DNA from: Hydractinia symbiolongicarpus
Taxonomy: Eukaryota; Cnidaria; Hydrozoa; Anthoathecata; Hydractiniidae
DNA length: 64,000 nucleotides
Direction: 5' to 3'
Assembly (NCBI RefSeq): GCF_029227915.1
Contig: NC_079882.1
Location: 27,159,001 to 27,223,000 of the forward strand
Shown here: positions 11,396 to 25,500 of the stretch, in pieces
How positions within the stretch are numbered: the stretch's first letter is position 1
Layout of the letters: every line of letters starts with the position of its first letter
Notes under the pieces: model-generated
Seen by the model: only the letters and a program-made list of their open reading frames with translations
What the model was told of the DNA's origin: nothing
Databases searched by the model: none
Made by a program: the position numbers and the translations under genes

Positions 11396-13389
11396 AAAAT
11401 TGAAGCATTTAAGCAGTGTCCTGATTTTACACATCTGATACACAGTTCCACAAAACTCTTAAAATGTGTAAGTCCCAGCGCCCCAAGTCCTGTGTCCTAG
11501 TTCATGGGTCCTGCGTCCCGAGTTAACAGCGTCTGGCGTCCCAATTTTACAACATGCCTCTTTGGAGTGAGTGCAACCATATTTAATAGAACTAAACCCC
11601 CACAATTTGTGTTGTATGCTTAAGAGGCTTAAATACAATACTGATATGCTGATATATAAAAATAGGCAAAAACAGGGCCTCTCCATTTTAGCACTGTCTG
11701 TAGGCTCTGCTATGGAGAATGGGAGGTCAAAGTCTAACTTGCTCCACTTGCATCAAAATTAAATATGGCTGTGCTAATTCCAAAGTGACGTCAAGTCATC
11801 AATTTATTCTCAGTCCAGGCTGACATCATCAAATTATTTTATTCTATTTATTTAACATCAAATTGGGTTCAAATTTAAGGAGGAAACAAACATCTTTTAT
11901 TGAAAACGAGTGGTAAATTTATGAGCAAAAATTATATATAAAGCTTAGACCAACATATCACACTACTCCGTATGTGTGATTTAAAAATAAACTTTACTGT
12001 ACTATAAAGTAATTGAGAATAGCTTATTTTTATCTTAAATGATATTTTGTCAAAAATATTTAAGTTTTCAGAACATGATACAAATACATGGTTTATTACA
12101 TACATTGCTTTAAACAAATCTATTTTCATATTCCTGCAACTTGCATAAATAATCACGTGACACTAGTCTGAAAAGACTCACATGGGGAGTTTTAAAATTG
12201 AGATAACATTTCCTACAAGTCAAAATTTTTTGTTGTGCTGGAAGTGAAAATTGGTGATGTTGAAACAAATTAATTTTAAATTTTTTAAACATATGGGAAA
12301 TAGGATGAATATCTTGCAATTGTCTAGCTGAGTGGCGGTCGTCTAGCTGAAATTTTTCCCTTCTTTTTATTCACAAAGTTTAAATTAAAGAAGCTTTAAG
12401 AATTATTTATGAAACTTTGTGACAATTTCTAGGTTTCTTATGCCTGATAGCTCATGTATGTACCTAAAAAGATACATTTATCAGCCAGTTCAATAACAAA
12501 GATGAATTACACACTCAATTTTAAAGAAGCATGTAAATGCTTATTTTTATCGTGAAAAGATTGACAACATGAACAAATTACTCTTGGTAAAATTTTGTGT
12601 TTATGATTGATTTATTGTATACAACTTCAATTTACTTTTGACATTCATGAGAGTTTATACTTTTTATTATTGTCATGTGTTGTAAAGCTGACATTAAATG
12701 GACAGTCTGAGTAAGTTAAGAATAAGGTGTGGTGAATACTACAAATAATAAGCAAAGCAGTTTTCTGGCATACAAAACAGAACCAGTTATTGCAGAAAAT
12801 GCTCAAGTTGATATAAAAAATACCAGTATTTATTATTACTACAATAAACGATAACCACAAAGTAATATTGCTATGTTCATGTAATGGAGATTAGCTGACC
12901 ATAGCCTCAGAGGTTTTCTTTGTATATAATGATGTTATTTTTGCTATGATTTTGCAGTTTTTTCAGAATAATAATAAAAGAAGTAGTTTTTGTATGTATA
13001 CAATTGTTTAAAGGTGTATTTTTTAAAATGAAAGCAAAACTTTCAGACAATTAAATGTTTAATTTTATTTTAATAATTTTATAATTATTTTACCATATCC
13101 ATGTAAAAAAATCTTACCACACAATTATGTTTTTATGGTAATTGCAATAAAAGATAAATGTTATTTCAATTTCTTCAAACTGAATGGGTCATCTTGTGTT
13201 AAAAATTCATCGTTAATTTACTTTACATATCGGATGAAACAGAAGTGCATACTATTTTACGATCTTTCGCTCTTGACAAATGAAGGAAGTTGGTAGACGC
13301 ATGTCTTGTGTTGCATGTTTTTGTTTTTAGAAGAATAAAATAAAAATAAAATGAAACAAAAACATTGGATAGACATTCAATAAAACAAT
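11396..13389. other. AT-rich region upstream of DOCK
   Basis: About 2 kb with no recognisable gene, expected to include the DOCK promoter. Position 11465-11560 holds a block of GGGACGC/GGACCC-like words resembling that at 9235-9330. The rest is strongly AT-rich with scattered short frames and no family similarity. Confidence 0.5.
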
Positions 13390-16300
13390 ATGGCAGGAGA
13401 AGTTTGGAGACCTACAGAAAGAAATACAAAATATGGAGTTGGTTAGTTATTTTTTTATTTTTCTGCAGAGTAATATTTTAAAATCTTGAATTAGCAGGTG
13501 TGCCTGCTGCTAAAATGGTATAAAATTGATTTTTTGCAGAATTAACTGAAATCATTGAAATTCAATCAATAGGAACAGGGTGTCTTAGACCTTTTAAATC
13601 CATCATTCTCCCCCAATTCAAAATCTTTTTCTAGGTTTTTTTGCAACCTTTAAAATCCTTTCCTAAGATTGAATATGTAGCAATATTATTTTCAGATTTT
13701 ATTTGCATTTGCTTTGTGCTTCAGTTAGTGTGAGCAGCAGACACCTAAAACATTTTCCTTTTATTCCAAAACCCATCACTCGCCTGTGTTTATACATGTA
13801 AGAACTATTAAAGCTTTTTGTAATTATAGCAGTGTGCAATTTTCATGCTAACACAATTCTTCATGGATTGTCCCTACGAATTGGAGAAACAGTTCAAATA
13901 CTCGAGGAATGTGGAGGTATTTTTCATTTGTTTTTTCATAAGTAGGCATCTGCTTGTTGAGAAACATCATTATGAAGCATCTCTGGCAAATACTCTCTAT
14001 TATGCTTCACCTTTATGTAAAACACCTTATTTTCGCATTTTAGCCAACAATGTGCCCAATCAGTTAGTATTGTTAGGTTTGGCTGTTTTGTTTTAAAAAA
14101 AATGTGCTTAGTCATAGGTACAAAATATTTATGTCTTTTTTAATTTTAATATTCTACATTAAAAGTCACAAAAATTTTTAGTTTTATCAGTTTTATCTTT
14201 GCACTTTTGTTTTGTCTTATTTTCTAAATAAAATAAAACATGTAAATATGGTATATATATAATGCCTTCACAAGACAATCTTGTCATTCCAGCATGTGTA
14301 CAACTGCATACCTCTCCATACGGATAAAACAGAATTGGGCGCGTTGTTTTTAGGTCTTGTGCAAAACCAATTTCACACCCACCAAAGTTTATTTTATTGT
14401 ATAGATGGACTAATGAGATCATTAAAATCACATGCCTGGACACTTATAAAAAAAATTGGATGTGCAATATGCTGCCTTTTTTTCATTTACTGAGAAATTG
14501 TTTTTTTAATTTTATCCTAAACTTTTAAAAAATTGTATTTAGAATGGTTTAAAGGTCGATTAATGAGAAATAGTCATATGAAGGTATTTTTGTTTATGTG
14601 AAATAAAGTGTTTATCTGGGATTGCTGCTTCAAGTAATCACAACATCATTTTTTATTGTAGGGTATATTTCCAAAAAACTGTATTAAAATTAAAGATGCC
14701 ATTCTGAATAATCCTGGGTAATTATTCTGTTTGTTTTTTTATTTTCTTATTTAAATGCTTCTTACTAAATCAAAATGCTTAACTAGAATTCATTGTGATG
14801 TCAATATTATAGGCCATATGAAATGGTTACGCCAGTTTTAGAACCAGTTGTTGAAGAAGTAACTGGAGTCCTTCGAGAATGGGGAATACTACTTAAAGAT
14901 TTTTATTTGGTAAGGTTATTCATATATGTGTTTTGTGTCTATTAGATTATGTGTGAATACATAGAAAAATGCTCACATTTTTAGGAAAGAAAAATGCAAC
15001 TATATTCAGTTTTAAGGGAAACTATGAATCAACTAATGGAGCACAGAAGAGAAATTATATTCGGTAAACTAACTAAGGTATTTAGATTTATCCTTGATTT
15101 TTCATAATGGTTTTGTTTACAATGCTAACCAAAAGTTGAATTTTACACAGGATCAGCAGAGTGAAGTTCGTGAAAAAGTTACATTAAAAGTTGATGTTAT
15201 CAATAGGTATGGTGTCCATTTTCCTGTGATAAAACTTCTTTGCATTTTCTACAAAGAAACAAAGAATTTAGGGGTGACTCGCAATCAAAAGGTGTATGCT
15301 AAACTTCAAATTAACGCTAGAGGCAGGCAAAAAAACCTTTGAAGTTATTTCATATTAATTTCTTGGATAATAGAAAGCATTTGAAGTAAATTTATGTCCA
15401 GGTGCTTGTGCTTTTAAGGATTAAATATTTCAATTTTGACATTCAGAATAGCGTAAGGGAATGCTAAAATCTAAACATAAGATTATTGTTTACCATACAC
15501 TTTATATGTGAGTTATCCCTTAACGAAAGAATACTGTGTTTCTTTGAATCAGTGTCTGAGGTGCTCATATATGTTTAGGATTCAAGAATGTAGCTTTTAT
15601 TATTATTATTATTACTATTATTTTACCCAGGATAGCCTCTTCAGTTCCTATTGGTACTGCTATCAACGAGGGTCCTGCGAAGGGGGTTCTAGCGCATTTA
15701 AAGCTCCCATTTGAGCTACGAAAGTCGTGCAAGCACAGCAATCGTTCAATTAGACAACCACCTAAGATATCAATCCTATTCTCATGCTGAGCGCTAAGCA
15801 GAAAGGATAGATTCACACTTTTATAGTCTCTGGCATGACTCGGCCGGGGTTTGAACCCAAGACCTCCCGCACTGAAAGCGAACGCTCTACCACAAGGCTA
15901 TCAGTCTTGTTTAAGTAATGGTAATTGACCTTCTAAATTGTAAAGCTACATTTTTTTCTAATTAAAACTTACCTCCTTTGACAAAAAAGTTTATCTATTG
16001 GTACTTACACTTGAGATGCTAAGCAACGCTTGCCTCTTTTGTTCGCTCACTTACACCAGTTAAAAGTTGAACTACCTCAGTATGCGATCACACTTATTAT
16101 GCCCACACCCCATAATTGATTGAGGCTCGTTTTATTCGACTGCATTTTCCACTATAGTGCGAAAAGATCACAAGTTTTTTTGTTAATGCATGCACACTTT
16201 GACAAAATTAGTCGTTAAATTTAATTTATATACACATCATTTTTTGTATGGTAAAATGCTGTTCCTTAAAGTATCAAGAATTGCTCTTCTGTTTTTTTGC

Positions 16301-19300
16301 AATAGTCTAGTTAATTTAAGTGTCATCAAAAAAGAAAAAAGTTTATGCTTGGTCCTAGCAAATTGAAAGTCATAGAACAACAAATGGAGTGACATAATTG
16401 TGTTGAATAGTTATTTAAACCAGAACTGTATTTTATAATTTTTTAAATAATTTGATGCCTCTCTGACATCAGGCCTCATCATCATCATTCATCATTCTCG
16501 GCTTAACGTCCGTTTTCCATGCTAGCATGGGTTGGACTGGGTATATTAATTACCCTCTTCCAATCTGATCTAGACTGTGTTAGATCTAAACTCAACTTCC
16601 TCTGTATCAAGTGTGTCCTTATAACCTCCTGCCAAGTCTTTCTCGGTCTGCCTCTGGGCTTTGCCCCAGGAACTATCAAGTCTCTACACTTTCTCAGTTA
16701 ACAGCTTTAAATGTATAGATGCTAAATCAACTGCACTGAAATTTCCTGTTTAACTTATAGTTTACTGTGTATAAATTGCAAGGTTTCTGACAAAGTCAAA
16801 TAATATAAACATTAAGGTGCATAAAAGTCTTTCTCCTAAATTTCTGTATATATATTTTTTATAAAGTATTCGACTATAACTATATTAAATATTATAATAT
16901 AAATATTTTCTGCTTTTTAACATTTTCTTTCAATAAAAATGTAAGAATTTTGTTGTAGGAAACTTAACTTAGATCTTGTACCACGTGTGGATAGTGAAGT
17001 TATCGATGCAGATGACACAAGTCTTGTTGAGCTTTACAAAATTCATGTAGCTAGCTCCGAACGAACAAAGCCAACTGCAAAAGATGGTAGAAGAGTAAGC
17101 AATAAGTTTAAAACGTTGACAAAATATCCAACTGTGAAAAGAACTGCACCAGTGCCAGAGAAAGGTGTGGTTAGCCATCATGTTTTTATATCGTTTAAAT
17201 CGTTCATGTGCAACGTTGGTGATGTATCAATTCTTTTATTTGCTTTGTACGATGCAAAATCTGGTTCATACATCAGGTAAATTATTCGCCTTCTTATTAT
17301 GGAGTTTAGCATTAGGTATTGTACCTTATTTTTAAAAAAAACAAATTTATGAGATATTAGTTACATGAATTAAAACAGAAATGTATATTTAGTGAGAAGT
17401 ACATGGCAAAACTTACCAAAGCTGGCATTCCATTTGATTTGGAACTCCTAGGAAAGCAGTTTGGTATTTTTACTGTAAGTACGTGTGAATATGTTTTTAT
17501 GCTAAATTGTTTATCTGTGTTTTTTTTTATTTGTTTACCTCTGTATCTTTTTAGGATTTGACAACCTCTGATATGATGAAAGATGTGTATCTGGTATGCA
17601 AAATATTTAGAAAAGGTAAACTTTTTTATTTATTTTTTTCATTTGTTTTCTTTTTCTTTATATTTTATTATTTATATTATTTACATAACATAAAATGATC
17701 ATCAATGTTGTAAATGTTCCAGGAAAACTTGTAGCAGATTCCAAGAAAACAGCTAATGCTGAGTATAGAAGGCCATATGGAGCTGGAGGTAGGTAAAAGG
17801 TGATGTCAATGCTGTGATTTTATTTTTCTTTAGTGTAAACTGAACTATTATTCTTTTAGTTATTGACCTTTATGATGTTATTTCTGGAGATCATGACGAT
17901 GAAAAAGAATATACAATACCAATATACAAGTATGTTGTTCTCGCGTCTGCACTCACTGGTGATGTCTGAATAAATTATTAAGATGTTGTGGTGATTGGTA
18001 GTAATAACATGTTTCATAGTGCATTTTCCCATCGTTATAAATGGGACCAACTTCTTACCGCCCCCCCCCCCCCCCTGTTTTCCCCATGCTTAAATTAATG
18101 CTAAGGGTAAAATCTTACCTTAGGATATAAAAAAGTGGGAGAATAAGAGCGTGTGAGTCTAAAGTAAAAGAAACATTTTGCTTTCAGAAAGACAATTAAA
18201 AAAGTAAGAGTGATTAATAGCATTTGGCATCATGTAATTACAACCTAGTAAAAAAAAGAAAAAAAAAGTGTAATTTAGTATTATGTTTTTCAAGCTATTT
18301 TAACACTTACACTACCAAATAATAAACTGAAAAAAATATATGTTTCAAAACAAAACAATAAATTTTTCAACACTTTTAAGTTTCTCAATAATTTTTTTTT
18401 TGGAACTTTCTATTTTATTTGCAAATAAAAAAAGGAGAAAATAAAAAAAATACAATGTAAGTCTTTCAAGAAATGTCAATTGAATTTTGATTAGGTACAA
18501 AAAGGGTTATAAAAAAAAGCAAATGCAACATCTTTTCTCTGTTTCCTGCATAAAAGGTGTGATTTCAGAAAATTACACCTTTTAGTAAAGCAAATTTCAA
18601 AAATTACACTCTAATTAATTTCCACTCTATAAAGAGTTAGTGCCCTTAAATATATCTTCCATTTATTGTATTATTATATAACTCTGTTTGAGATGAAATA
18701 CATTTGCAGTGAATTTATTCTGCAAATAGTTACCTTTTGTTCGTGCATGTGTGAATTTTTTTACATGATGTAAACAAACGGTAGCCCTCTAAGCATCACA
18801 AATGTTGAAAAAAGCCTTTAAAAATGTACGTAAAAAATGTATGTAAAAATGTATGTATGTATGTAAAAAATTTGCGTGATAACGAAGGATGATCCTTAGG
18901 GATTAAATACTTTTCCAGATAAATTATTATGCGGACTAGCATATACGTTATGTTGAGTAAGATATGAAATTATTTTTGTATTAGGTTATTATTACCAATT
19001 TTACTCATCATTTTATCTCCTTTAATTTAAAACAATGTTCTTATTTAGTTGTAATGAAGTTGAATTCCATGTGCTGGAAGATTATATAATCAGAAAACAA
19101 AACGCAAAATATAATACTTTTGGTTCAAATGCTTATGGTATGTCTAAATTGTAAAAGATGCTCAATCTAAATCAGTTTTATTGTCAGAATTTTTAAAAAA
19201 TTGGTTACTTTTTAGGTGTGTGTGTAGAAGTAAAAGTGTTTCACGGGGATGTAGAAAAGGTTTGTTTTGTTTTTACTAAACAATACAATGAATTAGTGCA

Positions 19301-22300
19301 GAAAATGTTCTTCTTTAAGGTCATAGGGACCACCAATGGGTCTCTACGACTTGTGGTTCTTAAATTTTGGTTACAATGGCTGGTGATTAATACTTGAATT
19401 TTTCCAAAAATTTTATGCTTGTACAATTTTGAATTATTATCTTTTTCAATATAAATTTTTAAGGACCAAATGCCCACCAGGCTTTTCTGCTGTATAATAA
19501 AATGTGTTTTTAAAGAGAAGCATATGAGAAAAGTTCACAAATTTTAACATCATCTGCAATCCCGGACTTAATTCATAGTTCATCCCACAAGCACTTATAA
19601 ACACTGTTTCTACAAAAGACAAAGGCATTACGAACTTGTCAATGATCGCAAACGGACTTAGGACTTCAGGTCTTAGGTTATTTGGTTAGTTTCAAATTCC
19701 TAACCCATACTAATTTTTGCTGATGTCAGCACACCGCGTTTCGCCATATTTTAGCACCTTAGCAGACCGTCGTGTGGATTGTTTCGAAATGCAGACATGG
19801 TAGAAACTTCCAGTAGCGCATGTTCGACGCTATTTACCTGGCCTACACATCTCCCAAAGCGAAGCTTTTACAGTCTGCCTGCTGCAGAGTTTTGACAAGG
19901 CGATTCCATTTAGCCAGTTTGAGAAATAGCCAAAAATCGTCCTTTTCCAATAATATTATGTCCAGGATTGTGGAATACTTAATTGTTACTTACTTTGCTT
20001 GTCACATATTATATGTTGTTCATAATTACAGGTTGTCAAAGAAAAAGGAAAGTGTACATTAACACAACGACTTGGTTTCCCAGAGGTCATACTACCTGGT
20101 ATGTTCCTTTTTTTGTTTGTTGTCTCCCTACACAAGATGTTCTTAATCTGCTTCACATTTTTCATTTATTTATGTATTTTTTGTCAATGTTTACAGCACA
20201 CGTTAAGTATTATCATTGTACTACTCGTGTTTTAGGTTATGTGAGGAATGATTTTTATGTGACATTGTGCAAAGCAGATTTCGAAAAAGGTATTTTTTTA
20301 TTTAGCTATTGTTTATAATACATACTATATTTAAAGTTTTGCTAAATAATCAAGGTTTTTAATTCTAACAGGTTCAAAGTCATCTAGTAAGAATGTTGAA
20401 GTTGCTTTATGTGCAGTATCAGATCGTGGACAAGTATTTAACGTATGTATAAACGACGTTTCAAGTATAATCCATGTTATTTAGTACAGTTACTATAAAT
20501 TAAACAAGTACGATAATGAGTTGAATAAAGGCTCATATTTGCTCCTCCTCACGCCCAGCGTGCTAATTCTTTTGAGAACAACTATGAAAACTAAACCCAT
20601 CCAAGCCAAAGAAGTTCAATTTTTGGATTGTATCTTAAGAAATTTGTCTTAGAAAACTGCTATATAGTATATTTTGTTACTTCTATGTTTATTTTCTTTC
20701 TTAATTTTAGGATTGCATCTATATTGGATCAGGAGATAAACCTGTGTCAGAATACCGTTCCTATGTTCTCTATCACTCGAATTCACCCAACTGGAACGAG
20801 ACTATCAAAGTTCGTTCGTTTTCACTTTTTTTATTTCATTTTTATTTGTGTATAACCTCACACTGTTCCTGTAATATGTAGGTGTCTCTACCAATCGAAC
20901 AATTTCATACTGCACATCTTAGATTCACATTCAGTCACTGCTCAAGAAATGAAGGTATCTTGTTTTACTGAGATTTTTTTTTACAAAAATAATGAAGCCT
21001 TAAGAATTATGTGGAATCAAGGTTTTGTGTCTATGATAAATCTTGTATAATAAAAAAATTGCCTGTGCTGTCTTCATAAAGCCAATGAAGCAAGTATCTT
21101 TCTTCGGATTTTTTTACTTTCTTATTTATTTTCATGCACAACACATTTTCAACAAATTTACACTACGATTTGCAATCTCTCAATATACCACAAAAACATG
21201 CTCTGTTATGAAGTGTAAACCCTGCGCTTCTTGTATAAATAATTTAGTACTATTTTGGAGCTGGTGTAAAGAGGTGCTATTTGCTCTAGGTAAAGTTAAA
21301 GGGGAAAGAATATTTGGTTTTTCTTTCATCAAGCTTCTACAGAATGATGGCACTGTTATTAAGGATGACACTTACGGTCTTTTCATATACAAGGTACACT
21401 TCTCCATGTTTTACACATTTTTGTGCTGAAATATCAACCAAAACATGATGCTTTAAGGGGTGTGTGTGTGTGTGTAAAAACAAATTCCTTTTTGGAAGAA
21501 AAAAGTTGATGACGATATACAGAACTGAGAATTTGAGACTCGTATCTAGTAAAGAAAACATTGTAAAATCCAATATCATTAAGTTATTTTAACAAAAGCA
21601 TTTTTCTGAAATCCACTTAGTCATAATTTTTGATTTTTGAAGAAATGATGTTTTTTTTTTAATTTGGCATGGATAAATTTTGTGCATTTTAATAAACCTT
21701 GTTTAGTTCCCAAAAGATTCTCCTCACTAAAGTTAGACCATTTAAGGCTTGTTTAGAACAAATATGTTTTAATGTAGGATAAAGTCTTAATCCTACTATT
21801 TTTTATTAAGCACTAACGATTCATATTTTTTAGTTAGACAATTCTATTAACTTCGCATCTGTGCAATCATATCTTCGGCTGCCACATAATCGTTCTGAAC
21901 TGACCAAGCAAGAAACAACGGGTGTGGTATTTGCTGGCCCCCACAGAAATAGTAAAGAAAGTTTCACGATTCGCACTTTACTCTGTTCAACTAAACTTAC
22001 ACAAAATTGTGAGTAACATTTTTAGTACCAATACGATTTACATACACCTTTATATATTAAGGAAAGAAATTTTTAGGAGAATAAAATTGGTGGTGTGAAG
22101 ATAAATCTGCCAAATTAAATATTGTTTTCCTGCCAAAATTAAATTTATTTGCAATTCGCCAAAATTATCGCTCTTTGTCAATTTTTAAAAAATTGATTGT
22201 CTTTCCAGTTTATATTAGTTAAGTAATTGTATTCCTGTTGCCCCATTTAAAAGGGAAAACCAACTTTGATGTTTTTTTTTTTAAAAAAAAGATTTTTACT

Positions 22301-22562
22301 GACCATCAATTTAATTCCCCCTAAATTTAATAATTTTTGTTATCCGCTAAAATTTCTTTGTTAAGGCAGTATTTTTTGCTAATATTTACAAGAGGAACCT
22401 ACACAAAATAGTCTTGCTTTCTCATCACTTGGTTATCAGAGCTATTACGTTTTTAGCTGATATTGTTCATCTGTTGCAATGGCGGAAGTTGAAACACGAA
22501 GAAATTTTAAATGCTCTAGAGTCACTGTTGAAGGTGTCACCTGAAGAAGTGATCAAGGTATC

Positions 22563-22595
<33 letters not shown>

Positions 22596-25500
22596 TATTG
22601 AAATAAAGAATAACTAGCTACATATTCTTTCCAGTAGCACAAATATAAATCGCCTTTTCTTTGTGTCAATAAACAAAATTCTTCTTCTGATACACAACTC
22701 CGTAGTTGTCATTTTGAAGTATTGTCTTCTGTAGCGCGAAAAACAAAGTAGATATTTCCTCTACACTAGCACCTATGTAATAACCGTGATGATATCTGAG
22801 AAAGTATTATCTTTTTAAAACTTTGTATCACTAAACGAATAGTCATCATTTGAACCTGTGTATGAAGCATTGTCTTTGGCTGAAGTATGTATCGGGGAAA
22901 AATCGTGGGAACCTATACTCACATTGCCCATGTCATTGTTTTCGGAGGAAGTTTTAAATGTCCCTTTGATAAATTTTGGTGGCGTGTTGAGCTCTTCATA
23001 TTCTGCATAGTGCAGAGGTTGTTGCGCCGTTAAAGGTTTGCGCATCGTATCTGCTTTGTGCGGTTGCTTAAGTCGCAAGGTTGAATTTTTGCATCCAGTG
23101 AACATGTCAATAACAGCGTTTCGGAAATACTTCGAAAACATAAAACAGCTAAGCGGTATGATAACCGTGCAAAGGAATGACAATATTCGTGATAGTATGA
23201 CCACTTTGGCTTTTATTTGTTTGCTTGTTTGCAAAAGTGAAATAATCCAGGAAGGGAGAGAGAAAGCATAACATAGACAGATAATGATTAAAACAACTTT
23301 GAATTCAACTTTTAAAACCTTAAATGTTTTGCTTGAAGACGGCATCTTCATTTTTTGAAGTCTGCGTAAATGGTTGGCAGTAAGAAGAAGCGGTATGAAA
23401 GTCAATGTCACACATACGATGTTGATAATATTAATTGTGATTTTTATCGTATCCTCTTCTTCATTCATAATATTTCCTCCCAATTGATTACATATTGTCA
23501 TGTTGTTTCCACTGATATCTTTTATTTTTTCAGTCACACGAAACGTGTGAGTGGAATGGACACACATACTAACTATCCAGATCACAGCTAGACACACTAA
23601 CACAACCTTTTTGGGGATTAGTTTTCTTTTTATTGTTGCGTAGTAACGTTCTACTGACATCAAAACAAATGTCCACGTGAGTACAGAGGAATTCGCTTCT
23701 GTTACATATGTAGTAATGTTACACGCAGTTGTACTGAGCGGCCATCTTGGCCATTCTTTTATCACATATATACCAACTATTGGTGCACATATCGCATCGG
23801 TTAGAAAGCTGCACACTGCCGCATTTGTTATTATTATGTTGATCACGTGATCATGCAGTCTTCTGTAAAATGCCACAGAGAATATTTCCACCAAGTTACT
23901 AGCCAATCCAATAATAACGATGAGCGATAGTAAAATACCAACGTACACTTTTACAGTTGAGGGTAGGACCTCCTCTCCAATGCTCTCTGAAGTTACCATC
24001 TTCAAACTGATATATGTTGGTTTTGTTGAAGATTTTTAATGTTAAAAATATCAAACTTTGTTAAGGTTTTCAATTTTAATATTTGCTTAGCTGCTACTTT
24101 CTTTTCTTTATAAAAATCTTTGAACGAAATGTTGCTAAGCCACGAAACTTGTCTAATAGTGAATTCTTTTCATCTTTTGTTGCTTCAGTTTCAGTAAGAA
24201 TGAAAATCTACACTGGAATATAAAAAACAAAACAAAGAATATTTTCTTCAACGAATTTATATATTTATTTAACATGTCGACCTTAAAGTTAAAAAGCAAT
24301 ATTTATCTTTCAAAGAAATTCATTCCTTTGTTAATAAAAGAATAATATTTTATAGCATTTCTATCATCCTCGATAGTCAATACTTTCTTAAAGATAGACG
24401 TTGAAATTTCAAAAGTAATCTGTTCAAAAGTAATCGTAGTTGCAACTGATCAGCAAATATGCAGTCCAACAAAGTGTTCTAATTATATACAAATAAAAAT
24501 AACAAAGAAATAACAATTAATAATATTGGAGAGTAATTATAATAATTTACACTCTTTATAAGAGAATAAAATGTTGACTTTTCCCTTTTTTGTATTTTTA
24601 GTTTCTTCAAGATGTGTTCGATGCGCTCTTTAATATTTTATCTGAGAATAATAACGATCTCTCGGTGCCAGTGTTCAAAGTTTTAGTAAGTATAAAATGT
24701 ATATTTCGTTACCAGCCTTTCAGATCTTGGTGAGTTTGAAATAAATTTCGTCCCCAGCCTTTCAGGTCTTTGTGAGTTTGAAATAAATTTCGTCCCCAGC
24801 CTTTAAGGTGCCCGTTCAGCTTCAATTGAAACTTTAGCAAGTTCATGAAAATAACCGCAAAGTGGACATTCAACAAAAAACTGGAAGCTTTCTTGAAAAT
24901 ATAAAACATCAAATTGCTTAAATGTTGTTGTCGTGAACTCAACATACACAATAAAAGCATTTCCATAACACCTCGTTTTTTCGTATAACATGTTACTAAG
25001 AATCATCCAGGCTAAATCAGTTCTTTTCTCATTGAGCAATGGCGGAAGCCTAATCTTTTTAATAAGGCCACGTGTGTTACTTATTAAACTTAATGCATTT
25101 TGTCTGAATTACATTTTTGAAACCACGAAAACAAATTAACCAATTATAGATAACATTGATAATGGATATTTTTAATAAAAATCAAATTATCAAACTCTTG
25201 TAGGTTTCCATAACAAAGATTGTCGAGGAAGTGAAATACGAACAATTTAAATCAACACTAAGTACCTATATTGAGCAACATTTCAGTGCAGCGCTAGCAT
25301 ACAGGTACTCAATACGGTGCAATGTTTTCATTTAAAACACAGCCTGTATCATTCGTATATTCCTTGATTTTATTCAGGTCACTGATATACAGTTTATGTC
25401 AAGTGGTCGAAAACTGTCTGGATAGCAAGCTGAAAATTACTTTGAAGAATTCGATGCTGGTACATTAGTATTTAATTTAGAAAAACACGCCATTCCAAAT

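Noticed and set aside
15837-15906. tRNA gene
   Set aside because: Box B is good, but the acceptor stem pairs poorly and it is fused to a SINE body and tail.
18060-18075. C-run, with others near 28443, 46811 and 46937
   Set aside because: Simple homopolymers, possibly with assembly length error; no further structure.
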